Origin: Zestomonas insulae
GTDB lineage: Bacteria > Pseudomonadota > Gammaproteobacteria > Pseudomonadales > Pseudomonadaceae
Reading direction: 5' to 3'
Length of the DNA: 64,000 nt
Assembly: GCF_016901015.1 (NCBI RefSeq)
Contig: NZ_JAFEUP010000007.1
Span: 62,001 to 126,000 of the forward strand
Part shown: positions 1 to 9,096 of the stretch, in pieces
Position numbering within the stretch: the stretch's first letter is position 1
How the letters are laid out: every line of letters starts with the position of its first letter
Program-made: the position numbers and the translations under genes
The notes under the pieces: generated by a model
What the model saw: the letters and a program-made list of their open reading frames with translations, nothing else
The model's database searches: none
What the model was told of the DNA's origin: nothing

Positions 1-53
1 CTCGCGTGCCCGCGCGGCGTGTCTTTCTTTTTATCAGTGTTTGGGGAAGTTCT

Positions 54-2405
54 ATGTCATCCCAGGTCAAGGACAGCATCAATCAACGCATCGCCGAGGA
101 ACTTTCCGCCCTGCCCAGCGGGCGCGTGCAGCCGCAACAGGTGGCCGCCGCGGTGGCGTTGCTCGACGAGGGTTCGACCGTACCCTTTATCGCCCGTTAC
201 CGCAAAGAGGTCACCGGCAGCCTGGATGACACCCAGTTGCGCCTGCTCGAAGAGCGCCTGCGCTACCTGCGCGAGCTGGAAGAGCGGCGCACTGCGATCC
301 TCGCCAGCATCGAGGAACAGGGCAAGCTGACGCCCGAGCTGAGCCGCGAGATCAATCTCGCCGACACCAAGACCCGCCTCGAAGACCTCTACCTGCCGTA
401 CAAGCAGAAGCGCCGCACCAAGGGCCAGATCGCCCTGGAAGCCGGCCTCGGCGAACTGGCCGACGCACTGTTCAACGACCCGAGCCTGGAACCGGAAGCC
501 GAAGCGGCGCGCTTCGTCGATGCCGACAAGGGCTTCGCCGACCTCAAGGCGGTGCTCGAGGGCGCCAAGTACATCCTCATGGAGCGCTTCGCCGAAGACG
601 CCACGCTGCTCGACCGCCTGCGCGGCTTCCTCAAGGACAACGCCAGCGTCAGCGCGCGCCTGGTGCCGGGCAAGGAAACCGAAGGGGCGAAGTTCAGCGA
701 CTACTTCGAGCATGACGAACCGCTGAAGAAGATGCCTTCGCACCGCGCCCTGGCCATTTTCCGCGGGCGCAACGAAGGCGTGCTGAGCGCCGCGCTGAAG
801 GTCGGCGAGGAGACGCCCGGCAGCCTGCACCCGTGCGAAGGCATGATCGGCGAGCGCTTCGGCATCGCCGCGCGCGGCCGCGCCGCCGACAAGTGGCTGG
901 CCGAAGTGGTGCGCTGGACCTGGAAGGTCAAGCTCTACAGCCACCTGGAAACCGACCTGTTCGGCGAACTGCGCGAGCAGGCCGAAGACGAGGCGATCAG
1001 CGTGTTCGCCCGCAACCTGCACGACCTGCTGCTCGCCGCCCCGGCCGGCCCGCGCGCCACCCTCGGCCTCGACCCGGGCCTGCGCACCGGCTGCAAGGTC
1101 GCCGTGGTGGATGCCACCGGCAAGCTGCTCGACACCGCCACCGTCTACCCGCACGCGCCGCGCAACGACTGGGACGGCACCCTGGCGGTGCTCGCCAAGC
1201 TGTGCGCCAAGCACGCGGTCGACCTGATCGCCATCGGCAACGGCACCGCCAGCCGCGAGACCGACAAGCTGGCCGGCGACCTGATCAAGAAACTGCCAGG
1301 CCTCAAGCTGACCAAGATCATGGTCAGCGAAGCCGGCGCCTCGGTGTACTCGGCCTCCGAACTGGCGGCCAAGGAATTCCCCGACCTCGACGTGTCGATT
1401 CGTGGCGCGGTGTCGATCGCCCGCCGCCTGCAGGACCCGCTGGCCGAGCTGGTGAAGATCGATCCGAAGTCGATCGGCGTCGGCCAGTACCAGCACGACG
1501 TGTCGCAGCTCAAGCTGGCACGCTCGCTGGACGCGGTGGTCGAGGACTGCGTGAACGCCGTCGGCGTCGACGTCAACACCGCCTCGGTGGCGCTGCTGGC
1601 ACGCATCTCCGGGCTGAACAGCACGCTGGCGCAGAACATCGTGCAGTTCCGCGACGCCAACGGCGCGTTCAAGAGCCGCGACGCACTGAAGAAGGTGCCG
1701 CGCCTCGGCGACAAGACCTTCGAGCTGGCCGCCGGCTTCCTCCGCGTGATGAACGGCGACAACCCGCTGGACGGCTCGGCGGTGCACCCGGAAACCTACC
1801 CGCTGGTGCAGCGCATCGCCGAAGGCACCAGCCGCGACATCCGCTCGCTGATCGGCGACTCGGGCTTCCTCAAACGCCTCGATCCCAAGCAGTTCACCGA
1901 CGAGCGCTTCGGCCTGCCGACCGTCACCGACATCCTCAAGGAACTCGACAAGCCGAGCCGCGACCCGCGCCCGGAGTTCAAGACCGCGGCGTTCCAGGAC
2001 GGCGTCGAGACCATCAAGGACCTCAAGCCGGGGATGATCCTCGAAGGCGTGGTGACCAACGTCGCCAACTTCGGCGCGTTCGTCGACATCGGCGTGCACC
2101 AGGACGGTCTGGTGCACATCTCGGCGCTCTCCGAGAAGTTCGTCAAGGACCCGCGCGAGGCGGTCAAGGCCGGTGACGTGGTCAAGGTCAAGGTCATGGA
2201 AGTCGACGTCGCCCGCCAGCGCATCGGCCTGTCGATGCGCATGAGCGACACCCCCGGCGAGAAGGCCGACGGTCCGCGCGGCGGCGGCAACCGTGGCGGC
2301 CAGGCGCCGCGCAGCGAGCGCCATTCGCCGCAGGACAAGCCGGCACCGGCCAACGCGGCGATGGCAGCGCTGTTCGCCAACGCCAAGCAGTTGAGGAAGA
2401 ACTGA
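54..2405 (+). CDS. tex: Tex, S1-domain transcription accessory protein
   Basis: A 783-aa nucleic-acid-binding protein of the Tex family, known to influence transcription and stress or virulence gene expression. The protein has the Tex layout: a helical N-terminus, a YqgF/RNase H-like fold near residue 334 (GLDPGLRTGCKVAVVDA), tandem helix-hairpin-helix around 515-565, and an S1 RNA-binding domain near 655-725 (ANFGAFVDIGVHQDGLVHIS). The tail is a basic Gly/Arg/Pro-rich stretch. An in-frame GTG at 6 would add 16 residues, but the ATG at 54 gives the family start MSSQVKDS. Its stop overlaps the ATG of the following thioesterase gene, so the two are probably co-translated. Length and motifs are normal for the family. 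Confidence 0.96.
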   Translation: MSSQVKDSINQRIAEELSALPSGRVQPQQVAAAVALLDEGSTVPFIARYRKEVTGSLDDTQLRLLEERLRYLRELEERRTAILASIEEQGKLTPELSREINLADTKTRLEDLYLPYKQKRRTKGQIALEAGLGELADALFNDPSLEPEAEAARFVDADKGFADLKAVLEGAKYILMERFAEDATLLDRLRGFLKDNASVSARLVPGKETEGAKFSDYFEHDEPLKKMPSHRALAIFRGRNEGVLSAALKVGEETPGSLHPCEGMIGERFGIAARGRAADKWLAEVVRWTWKVKLYSHLETDLFGELREQAEDEAISVFARNLHDLLLAAPAGPRATLGLDPGLRTGCKVAVVDATGKLLDTATVYPHAPRNDWDGTLAVLAKLCAKHAVDLIAIGNGTASRETDKLAGDLIKKLPGLKLTKIMVSEAGASVYSASELAAKEFPDLDVSIRGAVSIARRLQDPLAELVKIDPKSIGVGQYQHDVSQLKLARSLDAVVEDCVNAVGVDVNTASVALLARISGLNSTLAQNIVQFRDANGAFKSRDALKKVPRLGDKTFELAAGFLRVMNGDNPLDGSAVHPETYPLVQRIAEGTSRDIRSLIGDSGFLKRLDPKQFTDERFGLPTVTDILKELDKPSRDPRPEFKTAAFQDGVETIKDLKPGMILEGVVTNVANFGAFVDIGVHQDGLVHISALSEKFVKDPREAVKAGDVVKVKVMEVDVARQRIGLSMRMSDTPGEKADGPRGGGNRGGQAPRSERHSPQDKPAPANAAMAALFANAKQLRKN

Positions 2406-2788
2406 TGAGCAACGGCGACGCCAGCCAGGGCAGCGCGTTCAGTCGCCTGCTCGGCCTGCAGCTGGTCGAGGCCAGCGCAGGCCGCGCCGAGGTGCACATG
2501 CAGATGCACGACGGCCTCGGCAACGTGCACGGCAAACTGCACGGCGGCGCGCTGTTCTCGCTGATCGACACCGCCATGGGTCAGGCCTGCCACAGCCTGA
2601 CTGACGGAGTGGCGGTCAGCGTGACCCTGGAAAGCAAGATCAACTACATCCGCCCGGTCAGCGAGGGCGAGCTGATCTGCCGCGCCTGGGTGCTGCATGC
2701 CGGCAAGCGCACCCTGGTGGTCGAGGCGGAAACCCTGCAGGGCGGCAAGCTGGTGGCCAAGGCCCAGGCCACCTTCGCGCGCATCTGA
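2405..2788 (+). CDS. PaaI-type hotdog-fold thioesterase
   Basis: A 127-aa single-domain protein. The segment GNVHGKLHGGALFSLIDTAM is the classic hotdog thioesterase motif, with HGG before the central helix and an Asp likely acting as catalytic acid or base. Family members hydrolyse acyl-CoA, often phenylacetyl- or other aryl-CoA, in the cytoplasm; the substrate here cannot be read from sequence. The gene starts inside the stop codon of tex (TGATG), which suggests translational coupling although no functional link is obvious. A second hotdog thioesterase of this window lies at 49154. Confidence 0.9.
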   Translation: MSNGDASQGSAFSRLLGLQLVEASAGRAEVHMQMHDGLGNVHGKLHGGALFSLIDTAMGQACHSLTDGVAVSVTLESKINYIRPVSEGELICRAWVLHAGKRTLVVEAETLQGGKLVAKAQATFARI

Positions 2789-2951
2789 CGACGAGGGGAG
2801 AGGAAGACCGCAGCGTTGCAGCTACTGTTTACCTCTCACCGTCTCGCGCCGACCTGCTCCAGCGCCAGGCGAAAACGCCAGCCAAACCAGCCTTGTAGAA
2901 CGTTCGGTCTACCCCCATATTGGGGCGACTGATGCGTTAAGGAACACCATC

Positions 2952-4535
2952 TTGAGCGAGCTTCTGCAACGCCGCCTGGCCCTGCTCGGCGCCCCTGAAC
3001 ACCTGCCCCTGCTCGGCCGCAGCCTGCACGGCATCGAGCGCGAATGCCTGCGCATCGACGAACACGGGCAACTCGCGCTGACCCCGCACCCGCGTGCGCT
3101 GGGCTCGACGCTGACTCATCCGCAGATCACCACCGACTACTCGGAATCGCTGCTGGAGTTCATCACCCCGGCCGAAGCCGACCCGGCGCAGACCCTCGCC
3201 GACCTCGACCGGGTGCACCGCTTCACCTACAGCAAGCTGGCTGGCGAGCGCCTGTGGAGCGCCTCGATGCCCTGCTCGCTGCCGGAAGAGGCGAGCATCC
3301 CGATCGCCCAGTACGGCGACTCCAACATCGGCCGGCTGAAGTACGTGTACCGCCAGGGTCTGGCGCTGCGCTACGGCAAGACCATGCAGTGCATCGCCGG
3401 CATCCACTACAACTTCTCGCTCGCCGAGAACGTCTGGCCGCTGCTGCGCCAGGCCGAAGGCAGCAGCCTGGCGCCACGCGACTACCAGTCCGAGCGCTAC
3501 ATCGCGCTGATCCGCAATTTCCGCCGCTACAGCTGGCTGCTGATGTACCTGTTCGGCGCCTCGCCGGCGCTGGACGCCGGCTTCCTGCGCGGCCACCCGC
3601 ACCAGCTCAAGCAGCTCGACGCGGACACCCTCTACCTGCCCTACGCGACCAGCCTGCGGATGAGCGACCTGGGCTACCAGAGCAGCGCGCAGAGCGGCCT
3701 GACACCCTGCTACAACGACCTGGCCAGCTACACCGACAGCCTGCGCCAGGCGGTGTCGACGCCCTACCCGCCCTACGCGGCGATCGGCATCAAGCGCGAC
3801 GGCGAGTGGCAGCAGCTCAACACCAACGTGATCCAGATCGAAAACGAGTACTACTCGAGCATCCGCCCGAAACGCGTCACCTACAGCGGCGAGCGACCGA
3901 TCCAGGCGCTGATGGCGCGGGGCGTGCAGTACGTGGAAGTGCGCTGCCTGGACATCAACCCGTTCCTGCCGCTGGGCATCGACCTCGAAGAGGCGCGTTT
4001 CCTCGACCTGTTCCTGCTCTATTGCGCGCTGCAGGACAGCCCGCAGCTGGCCGGCGGTGAATGCCGCGCCTGCACCGACAACTTCCTCAAGGTGGTCAAG
4101 GAAGGTCGCCGGCCGGGCCTGCACCTGCAGCACGACGGCGAGCAGATCGGCCTGCGCGACTGGGGCGTGGCGCTGCTCGACGCCTTCGCGCCGATCGCCG
4201 ACCTGCTCGACCGCGTGCACGGCGGCACTGCCCATGCCGAGGCGCTGGCCAGTCAGCGCGCCAAGCTCGACGACCCGGCGCTGACCCCCTCGGCGCAGGT
4301 GCTCGCCGAACTGCAGGGCCGCGGCGAAAGCTTCGCCGCCTTCGCCGAGCGGCAGAGCCGCGTGCACGAGGCGTACTTCCGCGCCACGCCGCTGGAGGCG
4401 AAGCTGCACGGCGAGTTCGAGGCCATGGCGGCGCAGTCGCTGGCCGAGCAGGAAGAGTTGGAAGCCGCGCCGCGCGGCGACTTCGATGCGTTCGTCGCCG
4501 CCTACCAGGCGAGCATCATCGGCGTGGCGGTCTAG
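2952..4535 (+). CDS. gshA: Glutamate-cysteine ligase
   Basis: First enzyme of glutathione synthesis, joining L-glutamate to L-cysteine with ATP. The 527-aa protein matches the proteobacterial type 1 GshA family throughout, with the N-terminal HGIERECLRI, the central LSPCYNDLxSY-like segment (GLTPCYNDLASY) and the EVRCLDINPF motif. The open frame extends upstream to 2697 inside the preceding gene, but TTG at 2952 begins MSELLQRRLALLG, the start I recall for the P. aeruginosa enzyme (also 527 aa). The AAGGAACACCAT upstream supplies an AAGGA ribosome-binding site. It is monocistronic between the thioesterase and a small RMF-like gene. Confidence 0.96.
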   Translation: MSELLQRRLALLGAPEHLPLLGRSLHGIERECLRIDEHGQLALTPHPRALGSTLTHPQITTDYSESLLEFITPAEADPAQTLADLDRVHRFTYSKLAGERLWSASMPCSLPEEASIPIAQYGDSNIGRLKYVYRQGLALRYGKTMQCIAGIHYNFSLAENVWPLLRQAEGSSLAPRDYQSERYIALIRNFRRYSWLLMYLFGASPALDAGFLRGHPHQLKQLDADTLYLPYATSLRMSDLGYQSSAQSGLTPCYNDLASYTDSLRQAVSTPYPPYAAIGIKRDGEWQQLNTNVIQIENEYYSSIRPKRVTYSGERPIQALMARGVQYVEVRCLDINPFLPLGIDLEEARFLDLFLLYCALQDSPQLAGGECRACTDNFLKVVKEGRRPGLHLQHDGEQIGLRDWGVALLDAFAPIADLLDRVHGGTAHAEALASQRAKLDDPALTPSAQVLAELQGRGESFAAFAERQSRVHEAYFRATPLEAKLHGEFEAMAAQSLAEQEELEAAPRGDFDAFVAAYQASIIGVAV

Positions 4536-4679
4536 CCGCGCCGCTGTCCGGCGACCAAGCACGCGCTAAGTCGACTGCGTCACAAAACCAACCAGTGGTG
4601 GCCCAGGCGGGACCGATAGCACGGCCCGCCGCAGCCGGCGACGCTAGGATAAACGGCATCCCGTTCAGCCGAGCCGGTC

Positions 4680-4889
4680 ATGGACTCCAGCCAATTCCCC
4701 ACCGACGACGACCGCCAATGGAGCCTGGAAAGCCTCAACAAGGCTTACCAGCAAGGCTACATGGCCGGTCTCACCGGGCAACTGCGCAGCCCGCAGCCAC
4801 ACGGCGCCGAAGTCCTCGCCGCCGCCTGGGAAGCCGGTTGGGACGATGGCGAGGAGCAGTACCAGCTGCTCGCGCAGAAGTCCGCCTGA
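4680..4889 (+). CDS. Small RMF-like protein
   Basis: A 69-aa cytoplasmic protein. Its core, AYQQGYMAGLTGQ followed about 20 residues later by AWEAGWDDG, resembles E. coli ribosome modulation factor (HQRGYQAGIAGR, then WLGGWREA). RMF dimerises ribosomes in stationary phase. Unlike true RMF it is acidic rather than strongly basic, so it may be a relative with another job. The start ATG is at 4680 right after a GAGCCGGTC stretch, with a weak ribosome-binding site. It sits alone between gshA and the convergent argA. The homology is by eye only. Confidence 0.7.
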   Translation: MDSSQFPTDDDRQWSLESLNKAYQQGYMAGLTGQLRSPQPHGAEVLAAAWEAGWDDGEEQYQLLAQKSA

Positions 4890-4971
4890 CCCCCACGCCT
4901 CCAGCACCCCCCCATCAGCAAGCCACACTCGTCTGTTCGGCGCGCCTAGCCGCGCGGCCGAGCCCCTCGCC

Positions 4972-6270
4972 CTATAGCGTCTTCTCGAAGATCTTCGAGT
5001 TGCGCTGGTAGTTGTACAGCGAGGCGCGCGCCGCCGGCAGGCGCTCGACGCCGCTGGGCACGAAGCCACGTTCGCGAAACCAGTGCGCGGTGCGCGTGGT
5101 GAGCACGAACAGCGTCTTCAGGCCCAGTGCACGGGCGCGCTCCTCGATGCGCTCGAGCAGCTCGTCGCCGCGTCCGCCGTGGCGGTACTCCGGGTTGACC
5201 GCCAGGCAGGCGAGCTCGCCGCCGTCGGAGTCGGCGATCGGATACAGCGCGGCGCAGGCGATGATCAGCCCGTCGCGCTCGACGATGCTGAACTGCTCGA
5301 TCTCGCGCTCCAGCACCTCGCGCGAGCGGCGCACCAGGATGCCCTGCTCCTCCAGCGGGGTGATCAGGTCGATCAACCCGCCGACGTCGTCGATGGTCGC
5401 CTCGCGCAGCGCTTCGAACAGTTCCTGGGTGACCAGGGTGCCGCCGCCGTCACGGGTGAACAGCTCGGTGAGCAGCGAGCCGTCCTCGGCGTAGCTGACG
5501 ATATGGGTGCGTGCCACGCCACCGCGGCAGGCCTCGGCGGCGGCATCCAGGAGTTCCGCCTGGTAGCTGCTGCCGAGCCGCGACAGGTGCACCGGCACCT
5601 GCTGCGGGCGCAGCTCGCGGATCAGCTTGCCGTGCTCGTCGAGCAGCCCGGCTTCGGCGCCGAACAGCAGCAGCTTCTCGGCACCGAGGTCGATCGCCGC
5701 GCGGGTCGCCACGTCCTCGCAGGCCAGGTTGAAGATCTCCCCGGTTGGCGAGTAACCCAGTGGCGAGAGCAGCACGATGGCGCGCTCGTCGAGCAGCCGG
5801 CCGATGCCCTTGCGGTCAATGCGCCGCACCTCGCCAGTGTGGTGGTAGTCGATGCCATCGACCACGCCGATCGGCCGCGCGGTGACGTAGTTGCCGCTGG
5901 TCACGCGCAGCCGCGAGCCCTGCATCGGCGAGGCGGCCATGTCCATCGACAGACGCGCCTCGAGGGCGATGCGCAGCTGGCCGACGGCGTCGATCACGCA
6001 CTCCAGGGTCGGCCCGTCGGTGATCCGCAGGTCGCGATGGAAGTGCGGGGTGATGCCGCGCGCGGCCAGGCGTGCCTCGATCTGCGGGCGCGAGCCATGG
6101 ACCAGCACCAGGCGCACGCCGAGGCTGTGCAGCAGCACCAGGTCGTGGACGATGTTGCCGAAATTGGGGTGTTCGACGCCCTCGCCGGGCAGCATGACCA
6201 CGAAGGTGCGGTCGCGGTGGGCGTTGATGTAGGGCGAAGCGTGGCGGAGCCAGTTGACGTATTCGGGCAT
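4972..6270 (-). CDS. argA: N-acetylglutamate synthase (amino-acid N-acetyltransferase)
   Basis: Acetylates glutamate with acetyl-CoA, the committing step of arginine synthesis and normally the target of arginine feedback. The 432-aa protein has the classical ArgA two-domain layout: an amino acid kinase-like domain (residues 1 to about 280, with LVLVHGSRPQIEARL) and a C-terminal GNAT acetyltransferase domain (about 285-432, with LACLAVNPEYRHGGRGDELL as the acetyl-CoA-binding region). argE follows the same strand upstream, 102 bases away, so the two arginine genes are probably co-regulated. The last codons contain a perfect 16-bp palindrome (4984-4999). Confidence 0.97.
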   Translation of the reverse strand: MPEYVNWLRHASPYINAHRDRTFVVMLPGEGVEHPNFGNIVHDLVLLHSLGVRLVLVHGSRPQIEARLAARGITPHFHRDLRITDGPTLECVIDAVGQLRIALEARLSMDMAASPMQGSRLRVTSGNYVTARPIGVVDGIDYHHTGEVRRIDRKGIGRLLDERAIVLLSPLGYSPTGEIFNLACEDVATRAAIDLGAEKLLLFGAEAGLLDEHGKLIRELRPQQVPVHLSRLGSSYQAELLDAAAEACRGGVARTHIVSYAEDGSLLTELFTRDGGGTLVTQELFEALREATIDDVGGLIDLITPLEEQGILVRRSREVLEREIEQFSIVERDGLIIACAALYPIADSDGGELACLAVNPEYRHGGRGDELLERIEERARALGLKTLFVLTTRTAHWFRERGFVPSGVERLPAARASLYNYQRNSKIFEKTL

Positions 6271-6320
6271 GACGAAGCCTGTGAATCTTGATGATGTGGA
6301 AAGCGCGAGATGACACGGAT

Positions 6321-6339
6321 GCCCACGGCCAGCGTGGGC
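6321..6339 (-). terminator. Hairpin between argE and argA
   Basis: GCCCACG and CGTGGGC form a seven-pair stem with a five-base loop just downstream of the argE stop. There is no T-run after it on the minus strand, so it may be a processing or pausing hairpin rather than a true terminator. Confidence 0.3.
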
Positions 6340-6372
6340 GCAACAGTGGCGGTTAGCGTCGTCGCAGCAGCA

Positions 6373-7533
6373 TCAAGACTCCCCTTGCGATGGGTGCAGG
6401 CAGTAGTGACCGATCAGTTGGCGCAGCAGTTCCACGGTGGGCTGTACGCGATCGAGGTCAAGGTATTCGCCCGGCTGGTGGGCACAGGCGATATCACCGG
6501 GGCCGAGCACGATGGTTTCGCAGCCGAGCTGCTGAAGATAAGGCGCTTCGGTGCCGAATGCCACCGACTCGGCGGCATGCCCGGTGAGTCGCTCGGCGAG
6601 GCGCACCAGCTCGACGTCGGCGGCCTGCTCGAACGGCGGCACATGGGGGAACAGCGGGGCGAAGTCGATCTGCACCTGATGGCGCTCGGCGAGCGGCTGC
6701 AGCTTGCCGCGGATCGCCGCGCGCAGCTGCTCGGGGTCCATGCCCGGCAGCGGGCGCAAGTCGAACTCCAGGCTGCACTGGCCACAGATGCGGTTGGGGT
6801 TGTCGCCGCCGTGGATGCAGCCGAGGTTGAGGGTCGGTTGCGGCACGCCGAATTGCGGGTTGTTGAACTCGCCCTGCCACTGCACGCGCAGCGCCTTGAG
6901 CTCGCTGATCGCGTCGTGCATGGCCTCCAGCGCGCTGTGGCCGAGGCGCGGGTCGGAGGAATGGCCGCTCTGCCCGAGGATGTCGATGCGTTCCATCATC
7001 ACCCCCTTGTGCAGGCGGATCGGCTTCAGCCCGGTCGGCTCGCCAATCACCGCGGCGCGCCCCAGCGGCCGGCCGGCGGCGGCCAGCGCGCGGGCGCCGG
7101 CCATCGAGCTTTCCTCGTCGCAGGTGGCGAGGATCAGCAGCGGTTGCTTGAACGGCCGCTCGAGCAACGGCAGCAGCGCCTCGATGGCGAGGGCGAAGAA
7201 GCCCTTCATGTCGCACACGCCAAGGCCGATCCAGCGCCCGTCGACTTCGCTCAGCTTGAGCGGGTCGCTGCGCCACAGCGCCTCGTCGAACGGCACCGTG
7301 TCGGTGTGCCCGGCCAGCACCAGGCCGCCGGGGCCGCTGCCGAAGGTGGCGAGCAGGTTGAGCTTGCCCGGCGCGACTTCCTGCAGTTCGCACACCGCGC
7401 CGAGCTCGCCGAGCCAGCTGGCCAGCTGTTCGACCACCGGGCGGTTGGACTGGTCGAGCGCCGCCTGGGTACAGCTCACCGAAGGCAGGGCGATCAACGC
7501 GGCGACTTGCTCTTTGAGGGACGGCAGGGACAT
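6373..7533 (-). CDS. argE: Acetylornithine deacetylase
   Basis: Zinc-dependent M20 peptidase-family enzyme that removes acetate from N2-acetylornithine to give ornithine. The 386-aa chain shows the M20 metal-site motifs in order: LAGHTDTVPF, CDMKGFFALA and CDEESSMAGA, with the dimerisation domain between about 170 and 290. In-frame ATGs exist at 7560, 7557, 7539 and 7533. I chose 7533 (MSLPSLKEQ) because CTGGAG lies seven bases upstream of it and the protein then begins like known ArgE. Pseudomonads usually recycle acetyl groups through ArgJ, so ArgE beside argA is a known redundancy of the genus. Confidence 0.93.
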   Translation of the reverse strand: MSLPSLKEQVAALIALPSVSCTQAALDQSNRPVVEQLASWLGELGAVCELQEVAPGKLNLLATFGSGPGGLVLAGHTDTVPFDEALWRSDPLKLSEVDGRWIGLGVCDMKGFFALAIEALLPLLERPFKQPLLILATCDEESSMAGARALAAAGRPLGRAAVIGEPTGLKPIRLHKGVMMERIDILGQSGHSSDPRLGHSALEAMHDAISELKALRVQWQGEFNNPQFGVPQPTLNLGCIHGGDNPNRICGQCSLEFDLRPLPGMDPEQLRAAIRGKLQPLAERHQVQIDFAPLFPHVPPFEQAADVELVRLAERLTGHAAESVAFGTEAPYLQQLGCETIVLGPGDIACAHQPGEYLDLDRVQPTVELLRQLIGHYCLHPSQGES

Positions 7534-7661
7534 CGGCATTCTCCAGGGTAGGCCCATCATAGAGGCAAACTCGGGCGCCTCGCACCCGGCAGATAACCGG
7601 CTTTCCTGTAGACTTGCCGGTTCTGGCAGCCGTTCCGCGCTGCGTCCCGAATCCGTCGCCG

Positions 7662-9026
7662 ATGAACAAAGAAACCGAAATCAAACTGCGCGCCAGCCGC
7701 GAGACCCTCGCCGCCCTGCGCGAGCACGCGCTGCTGAAGAAGCGCAACAAGTCCGGCTGGCAGCAGCGCGAGCTGTACAACCAGTACTACGACACCGCCA
7801 GCCGCGAGCTGGCCGGCGCCAAAGTCGCCCTGCGCATCCGCCGCGACGGCGAGACCTACATCCAGACCCTCAAGAGCCGCGGGCAGAGCGTCGCCGGGCT
7901 GTCCGAGCGCAACGAGTGGGAATGGTACCTGGACAGCCCGACGCTGGACCTCGGCAAGCTCGACGACAGCTGCTGGCCAGCCAGCCTGGCCACGCTCGAC
8001 AAGAGCGAGCTGCAGCCGCTGTTCACCACCGACTTCGTCCGCGAGTACGCCGAGATCGCCTGGGGGCGCGGCAAGACCAAGGTGGTCATCGAAGCCGCGC
8101 TGGACCTCGGCAAGGTGCTCGCCGACGGCCGCGAAGAAGATATCTGCGAGCTGGAACTCGAGCTGCGCCAAGGCGAGCCGGAAGCCCTGCTCGAGCTGGC
8201 CGAGGCGCTGGCCGCCGAACTGCCGCTGACCCCCTGCGACATCAGCAAGGCCGAGCGCGGCTACCGGCTGTTCGACGCGGACAGCTACCAGCTGCGCCTG
8301 CCGGCCCCCAGCCTGGGGGTCGAGCAGCCGCTCGACGACGCCTTCGCCGCGCTGGCCTGGCACCTGCTCGGCAGCACCCAGCGGCTCGCCGAACAGTACC
8401 GCTTCAACGGCCACTGGCGCCTGCTGGTCGACTGGGTCAGCCAGCTCGCCGAACTGCGCGCGCTGCTCTCCAGCCTCGGCCAGGCCGCGCCGCGCGCCAC
8501 CAGCCATGAGCTGCGCGTGACCCTTGACGCGCTGCTCGACGACTGGCGCCCGCGCCTGGTCGCCGGCTTCGACGACGACAGCGCGCGCCAGCAGGCGCCG
8601 GCGCAGTTCGCCGAGGAACTGGCCGGCACGCGCTGGGGGCACTTCTCCCTGGCCGCCTCGCGCTGGCTGCTCAGCCGCGCCTGGACCGCCCAGCGCAGCC
8701 ATCGCGGCGAACGCCAGGGCGCGGCGGCGCTGGGCAACTGGCTGACCCGCCAGCTCGGCGACGAAGCCGGTGCGCTGAACCTGGCGCGCTACCAGCAGCA
8801 GCCGGAAGACCTCAGCGAGCAGCTGCCGCGCCTCGAGCGCCTGCTGGTCTGGCTGCGCCTGGCGCGCGGCGTGCTGGAGGTGCCCGAAACCGATCGCCTG
8901 TACGGCGAGCTGAGCAAGCTGGCCGAACTGGCGCTGCGTCCGCTGGACGCCGAGCAGTTGGTGGCGCGCCGCGGCCAAGCCCATACTGTGGCGACGCTCA
9001 AGGCCTGGAAGACGCTGACCCGTTAA
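7662..9026 (+). CDS. CYTH and CHAD domain protein (inorganic triphosphatase-like)
   Basis: A 454-aa two-domain protein. The N-terminal CYTH domain opens with the signature ExExK (ETEIK at residues 4-8) and continues with alternating basic and acidic tunnel strands (RIRRDG, ELELELRQG). Such domains bind triphosphate compounds with metal; YgiF of E. coli hydrolyses inorganic triphosphate. From about residue 215 a His/Arg-rich helical CHAD domain follows, a fold known to bind polyphosphate. ATG at 7662 gives the domain start; the frame is open from 7614. Its presence in a genome segment that also holds ppk and ppx is consistent with, but does not prove, a polyphosphate role. Confidence 0.9.
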   Translation: MNKETEIKLRASRETLAALREHALLKKRNKSGWQQRELYNQYYDTASRELAGAKVALRIRRDGETYIQTLKSRGQSVAGLSERNEWEWYLDSPTLDLGKLDDSCWPASLATLDKSELQPLFTTDFVREYAEIAWGRGKTKVVIEAALDLGKVLADGREEDICELELELRQGEPEALLELAEALAAELPLTPCDISKAERGYRLFDADSYQLRLPAPSLGVEQPLDDAFAALAWHLLGSTQRLAEQYRFNGHWRLLVDWVSQLAELRALLSSLGQAAPRATSHELRVTLDALLDDWRPRLVAGFDDDSARQQAPAQFAEELAGTRWGHFSLAASRWLLSRAWTAQRSHRGERQGAAALGNWLTRQLGDEAGALNLARYQQQPEDLSEQLPRLERLLVWLRLARGVLEVPETDRLYGELSKLAELALRPLDAEQLVARRGQAHTVATLKAWKTLTR

Positions 9027-9096
9027 GCTGGCACGCGGTGGTCGGTCGCCGCCGCGGGCCGCCGGCCCGCCCTCGTAGGAACACAAAGGGATTCCC

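Noticed and set aside
57..2324. 755-codon frame opposite tex
   Set aside because: Long opposite-strand frames are common in high-GC coding DNA; it is rich in Ala, Gly, Val, Asp and His in the pattern of a shadow and has no domain, while tex is a clear family member.
4984..4999. 16-bp palindrome CTCGAAGATCTTCGAG at the argA end
   Set aside because: It falls in codons for Ser-Lys-Ile-Phe-Glu and has no T-run or partner sites, so no regulatory role can be supported.
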